Notes under the pieces: generated by a model
The model's database searches: none
Told to the model about the DNA's origin: nothing
What the model saw: the letters and a program-made list of their open reading frames with translations, nothing else
Source of the DNA: Thermoleophilia bacterium
GTDB lineage: Bacteria; Actinomycetota; Thermoleophilia; Gaiellales; JAICJC01
Assembly: GCA_025934255.1 (NCBI GenBank)
Contig: JAICYJ010000026.1
Location: 1 to 37,300 of the forward strand
DNA length: 37,300 nucleotides
Reading direction: 5' to 3'
Translations under genes and position numbers: made by a program
Shown here: positions 34,501 through 37,300 of the stretch, in pieces
Numbering within the stretch: position 1 is the stretch's first letter
Layout: each line of letters opens with the position of its first letter

Positions 34501-35168
34501 GCGGGACACCACCAGGTCGTGCGCCGCTGCTCGCCCTGGGGCGCGCTTCGGATCGGCGCCGCGCAGCGAGGACAGGGCCGACCGGTGGACCGGTAGACGC
34601 GGGCGGGCAGGCGACCGCCGGCCGAGACCCCGTCGCGCAGCATGCGGGCGGCCACCCTGGCCAGATCGAGCAGGCGATCGTCGTCGAGCGACGACACCAG
34701 CGCGAACGGGTCGACCCGGCACTCCCACAGCGCCTCGCTCTTGACGATGTTGCCGGCACCGGCAACGACCCGCTGATCGAGCAGCATCTCGCCGACAGGA
34801 CGGTCGACCAGCCGTGCGCGCCTGAGGTACTCGGCCCGGTCGAAGTCGCGCAGCAGATCGGGCCCCAGCGCCAGCCGCAGCCGGGCGGCGGGGACGACCT
34901 CCAGCCGGCCCCGGATGACCGCGTCGCCGGCGGCCGTGCGCAGCACGTGGCGGCCGCGACCGGCGCCGGGCGCAGCCAGCCGAACGCTGCCGTGCAGGCC
35001 AAGGTGGGCGTGCAGCGAGCGGCCGTCGTCGGCCTGCACCAGTAGGTGCTTGCCGCGGGCCTCGACGCCGACGACGGTGGCGCCGCTGAGCGGCCCCTCG
35101 CTGACGACCTCGCCGACCAGCGGCCGCAGCCGCCGCGAGGCCAGCTCCAGCGAGTGGCCCTCAGGCAC
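34488..35168 (-). CDS. nei: Endonuclease VIII/formamidopyrimidine-DNA glycosylase family
   Basis: A protein of 226 aa. It removes oxidised bases and cuts at abasic sites. After the GTG start the mature chain begins with the catalytic PEGHSLELAS (P2, E3). The helix-two-turn-helix contains LLDQRVVAGAGNIVKSEALW. The last 28 residues form a zinc finger, CPRCAAPI with a distal CPAC pair. It is shorter than typical Nei (about 260). The start lies eight bases inside the end of lhr. I recall the same lhr-nei order in Mycobacterium tuberculosis (Rv3296-Rv3297). Confidence 0.93.
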   Translation of the reverse strand: MPEGHSLELASRRLRPLVGEVVSEGPLSGATVVGVEARGKHLLVQADDGRSLHAHLGLHGSVRLAAPGAGRGRHVLRTAAGDAVIRGRLEVVPAARLRLALGPDLLRDFDRAEYLRRARLVDRPVGEMLLDQRVVAGAGNIVKSEALWECRVDPFALVSSLDDDRLLDLARVAARMLRDGVSAGGRLPARVYRSTGRPCPRCAAPIRSAPQGEQRRTTWWCPACCS

Positions 35169-37300
35169 GCAGCACGACCCGACGCGGCGCCTGGAGGAAC
35201 CCATGGGCGACCAGCAGCCGCTCGGCGTCGGTACCGGCCACCGCCTCGCCGTCGATGCGCTCGATCGCAAGCCGCTTGACCCGGCCATCGCGCACCAGCG
35301 AGGCCAGCGCCTCGATCGCCGGCTCGAGCAGCTCCTGATCGACCACCACCAGGCCGCGCCCGCCCCGCTCGACGTACAGCGCCAGACGCCCGGACACGAG
35401 CACCACCCAGGCGCCGGCCGCGCGGGCCAGCTTGCGGGGGGCGGCCGGCCAGGGGATGGTCGCGCCGTAGGGGTTGGCGGGGTCGACGGCGGCCAGCACG
35501 GCGGTGGCGCCGCCGGCCTGGGCGGGGTCGCGCACGTCCCGCAGCCGCTCGACCGCGGCCGGCACGGCGAACTGGGCGCCGCCCAGCCCCTCGACGAAGT
35601 AGCCGCGCTGGCAGAGGCCGCCCTCCTCCATCAGGCGCAGCTCGCCGTAGACCGAGGAGTAGCCGCCGGGGAGCCCCTCGGCCAGCACGGCGGCGCGGGT
35701 CACGACGCCGTGGCGGTCGAGCAGCGCTTCGGACAGCGCCCGCACGCGGTCGCGCGGGGCCGGCGCGGGCTCCAGCAGGCGCGACACCAGCGACCAGCGG
35801 CCGAGGGCGGCCGGCAGCGCGGCAGTGGGCCGGGCGCGGCGGCGCAGCACCGGCGGCGGCACCGTGCGAAGCGGGATGCGGCCGCCCGATCGCAGCGGAT
35901 GCCATGCGTCGTTGGTGACGGTGCCGGCCCACACCAGCTCCCACAGCGCGGCCAGCACGGCCCGCTCCGGCTCGCCCGCAAGCTCCACCAGCTCGCGGAA
36001 GAACAACGCGCCACGATCCTGCAACGAATCCGCAACGCGTGTAACGACGGTGCCCGGCACCTCCGTTCCACCCGCGGGCGGCGCGGCGGCGGCCAGCAGC
36101 GGCGCGTCGTCGCGTAGGTAGAGCGCCACCCGGCCCTCGCCGGCGCCGATCCAGACCACCTCGCCAGCCGCGCAGAGCGCGTCCAGCAGCGCCGGCTGGT
36201 AGCCCGACACCCGCAGCGGCAGCACGTCCTGCTCCCAGGTCGCCACCGGCAGCGCCACGCCGCCCAGCTGCGAGATCACCTCGCGCAGGCGCGGCTCGCC
36301 GCGGCCCATGTCACGGCCGATCCCCTGCCAGCCGGGCAGGAACCGTGCCAGCGCCTCCGGCTCGACCGGCTCGACGGCGCGGCGCAGGTGCGCCAGCGTG
36401 CGCCGCCGCACGCGCCGCAGCACCTCCGGCTCGATCCACTCGCGGCCGCTGCCGCCGGGCCGGAACGCCCCCTCGATCAGCGCGCCCTCCGCGGCCAGCT
36501 CGGCCAGCGCCGGGCCGGCGTCCACGCCCAGCCGCTCGCGCAGCTCATCCGCCGTGAACGGCCCATGGCCGCGGGCATGCCGCATCACCAGCCGCCGCAG
36601 TGCGTCCGGCACCGGCTCCAGGAACGCCGCCGGCACCCCGGGCGGAATCGACACCCCGGCACCGTCGCGGTAGAGGCCGGCATCCTCGGCGGCGATCAGC
36701 CGCCGCCGCCCGGCGATCCGCACCTCGACCGCGCGCCGCTCGCGGATCAGCTGCGCCGCCGCCACCGGCCCCTCGGCCGGCACGTCGCCGGTGCGGCGCA
36801 GGCGGTCGTGCAGCTGGTCGGCCGACAGCGCATCGCGTCGCTGCAGCTCCGACTCGACCTCGCCGATCGCATCGGCGTCCAGCAGCTCGCGCAGGTCGCC
36901 GGCGGTCAGCAGCTCGGCCAGCAGCGCTCGGTCGAGCATCAGCGCCTGCGCGCGGCGCTCGGCCAGGGGCGTGTCGCCCTCGTACATGTAGGTGGCGATG
37001 TAGTCGAACAGCAGCGAGCCGGCGAACGGCGAGGGCCGCGCCGACTCCACCTCCACCAGCCGCACGTCGCCGCGGCCGATTCCCGCCAGCAGCTCCCGCA
37101 GCGCCGGCAGCTCGAACACGTCGGACAGCACCTCGCGGTAGGTCTCCAGCACGATCGGGAAGGACGCGTACTTGACGGCCACCTGCTGCAGGTCGTGCGC
37201 CTTCAGCCGCTGCTGCCAGAGCGGCGTGCGCTGACCCGGCCGGCGCCGCGGCAGCAGCAGCGCGCGGGCTGCGTTCTCGCGGAAGCGGGCCGCGAACAGC
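35161..37300 (-). CDS. lhr: Lhr-type ATP-dependent DNA helicase, C-terminal part (5' end outside window)
   Basis: The visible 712 residues run from the right edge (LFAARFRENAARALLLPRRR) to the stop at 35161. The first part, KYASFPIVLETYREVLSDVF then ELPALRELLAGIGRGDVRLV, is the end of the Lhr core; the remainder is the large C-terminal domain that in Lhr folds as winged-helix units like the AlkZ glycosylase family (QRRDALSADQLHDRLRRTGD; EVPGTVVTRVADSLQDRGAL; RLALYVERGGRGLVVVDQEL). The helicase motor lies outside the window. Lhr unwinds 3'-tailed DNA and RNA:DNA hybrids and belongs to a damage-induced repair set in mycobacteria. It is the first visible gene of the lhr-nei-ARH operon. Confidence 0.93.
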   Translation of the reverse strand, partial: LFAARFRENAARALLLPRRRPGQRTPLWQQRLKAHDLQQVAVKYASFPIVLETYREVLSDVFELPALRELLAGIGRGDVRLVEVESARPSPFAGSLLFDYIATYMYEGDTPLAERRAQALMLDRALLAELLTAGDLRELLDADAIGEVESELQRRDALSADQLHDRLRRTGDVPAEGPVAAAQLIRERRAVEVRIAGRRRLIAAEDAGLYRDGAGVSIPPGVPAAFLEPVPDALRRLVMRHARGHGPFTADELRERLGVDAGPALAELAAEGALIEGAFRPGGSGREWIEPEVLRRVRRRTLAHLRRAVEPVEPEALARFLPGWQGIGRDMGRGEPRLREVISQLGGVALPVATWEQDVLPLRVSGYQPALLDALCAAGEVVWIGAGEGRVALYLRDDAPLLAAAAPPAGGTEVPGTVVTRVADSLQDRGALFFRELVELAGEPERAVLAALWELVWAGTVTNDAWHPLRSGGRIPLRTVPPPVLRRRARPTAALPAALGRWSLVSRLLEPAPAPRDRVRALSEALLDRHGVVTRAAVLAEGLPGGYSSVYGELRLMEEGGLCQRGYFVEGLGGAQFAVPAAVERLRDVRDPAQAGGATAVLAAVDPANPYGATIPWPAAPRKLARAAGAWVVLVSGRLALYVERGGRGLVVVDQELLEPAIEALASLVRDGRVKRLAIERIDGEAVAGTDAERLLVAHGFLQAPRRVVLRA

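Overview
The window comes from a very GC-rich bacterium. Codon use, many GTG starts, ATGA/GTGA gene overlaps, an RskA-type anti-sigma factor, an lhr-nei pair, a zinc-ribbon MscL and a DUF5317-type membrane domain point to an actinobacterium, most likely of the class Thermoleophilia (Solirubrobacterales/Gaiellales). This placement is inferred from gene content only.

Left part (1-5.7 kb): a hemerythrin-cupin protein cut by the left edge, then a 0.77 kb gene-free stretch holding a truncated tRNA 3' half. Next comes a plus-strand set: a LuxR-type regulator, an alpha/beta-hydrolase-fold protein without its catalytic Ser and His, a SAM methyltransferase, and a second hydrolase broken by two indels. 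The set ends at an intact tRNA-Ala(CGC). The tRNA and the truncated copy share a 31-bp near-identical segment, so this set looks like a decayed tRNA-associated island. By eye its codon use also differs from the rest (more CTC/CTT leucine).

Signalling block (5.7-12.9 kb, minus strand): an ECF sigma factor and its anti-sigma factor, a 30-residue membrane peptide, a membrane HD-GYP protein with a degenerate GGDEF domain, and a three-part DUF5317/MFS/thioredoxin-fold fusion. A CBS-domain protein and an XRE regulator lie upstream of these.

Core block (13-24.7 kb): proB-proA, a fabF-type ketosynthase, clpP, and an SRPBCC-ArsR pair whose promoter region, shared with clpP, carries two matching inverted repeats. 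These are followed by an orphan dehydrogenase E1-alpha with a coupled 91-aa protein, an orphan Flp-type pilin, a lipoate-ligase-family protein, a coiled-coil protein, a geranylgeranyl-reductase-like flavoprotein, mscL, a two-domain hypothetical protein, a small membrane protein and a methyltransferase.

Carbon metabolism and repair (25-37.3 kb): glcD-glcE-glcF (glycolate oxidase, with a shortened GlcE), a secreted protein, aconitase, two small proteins, a class II fructose-1,6-bisphosphatase, and the operon lhr-nei-ADP-ribosylglycohydrolase, with lhr cut by the right edge. No CRISPR array, complete insertion sequence, integrase or rRNA gene was seen.
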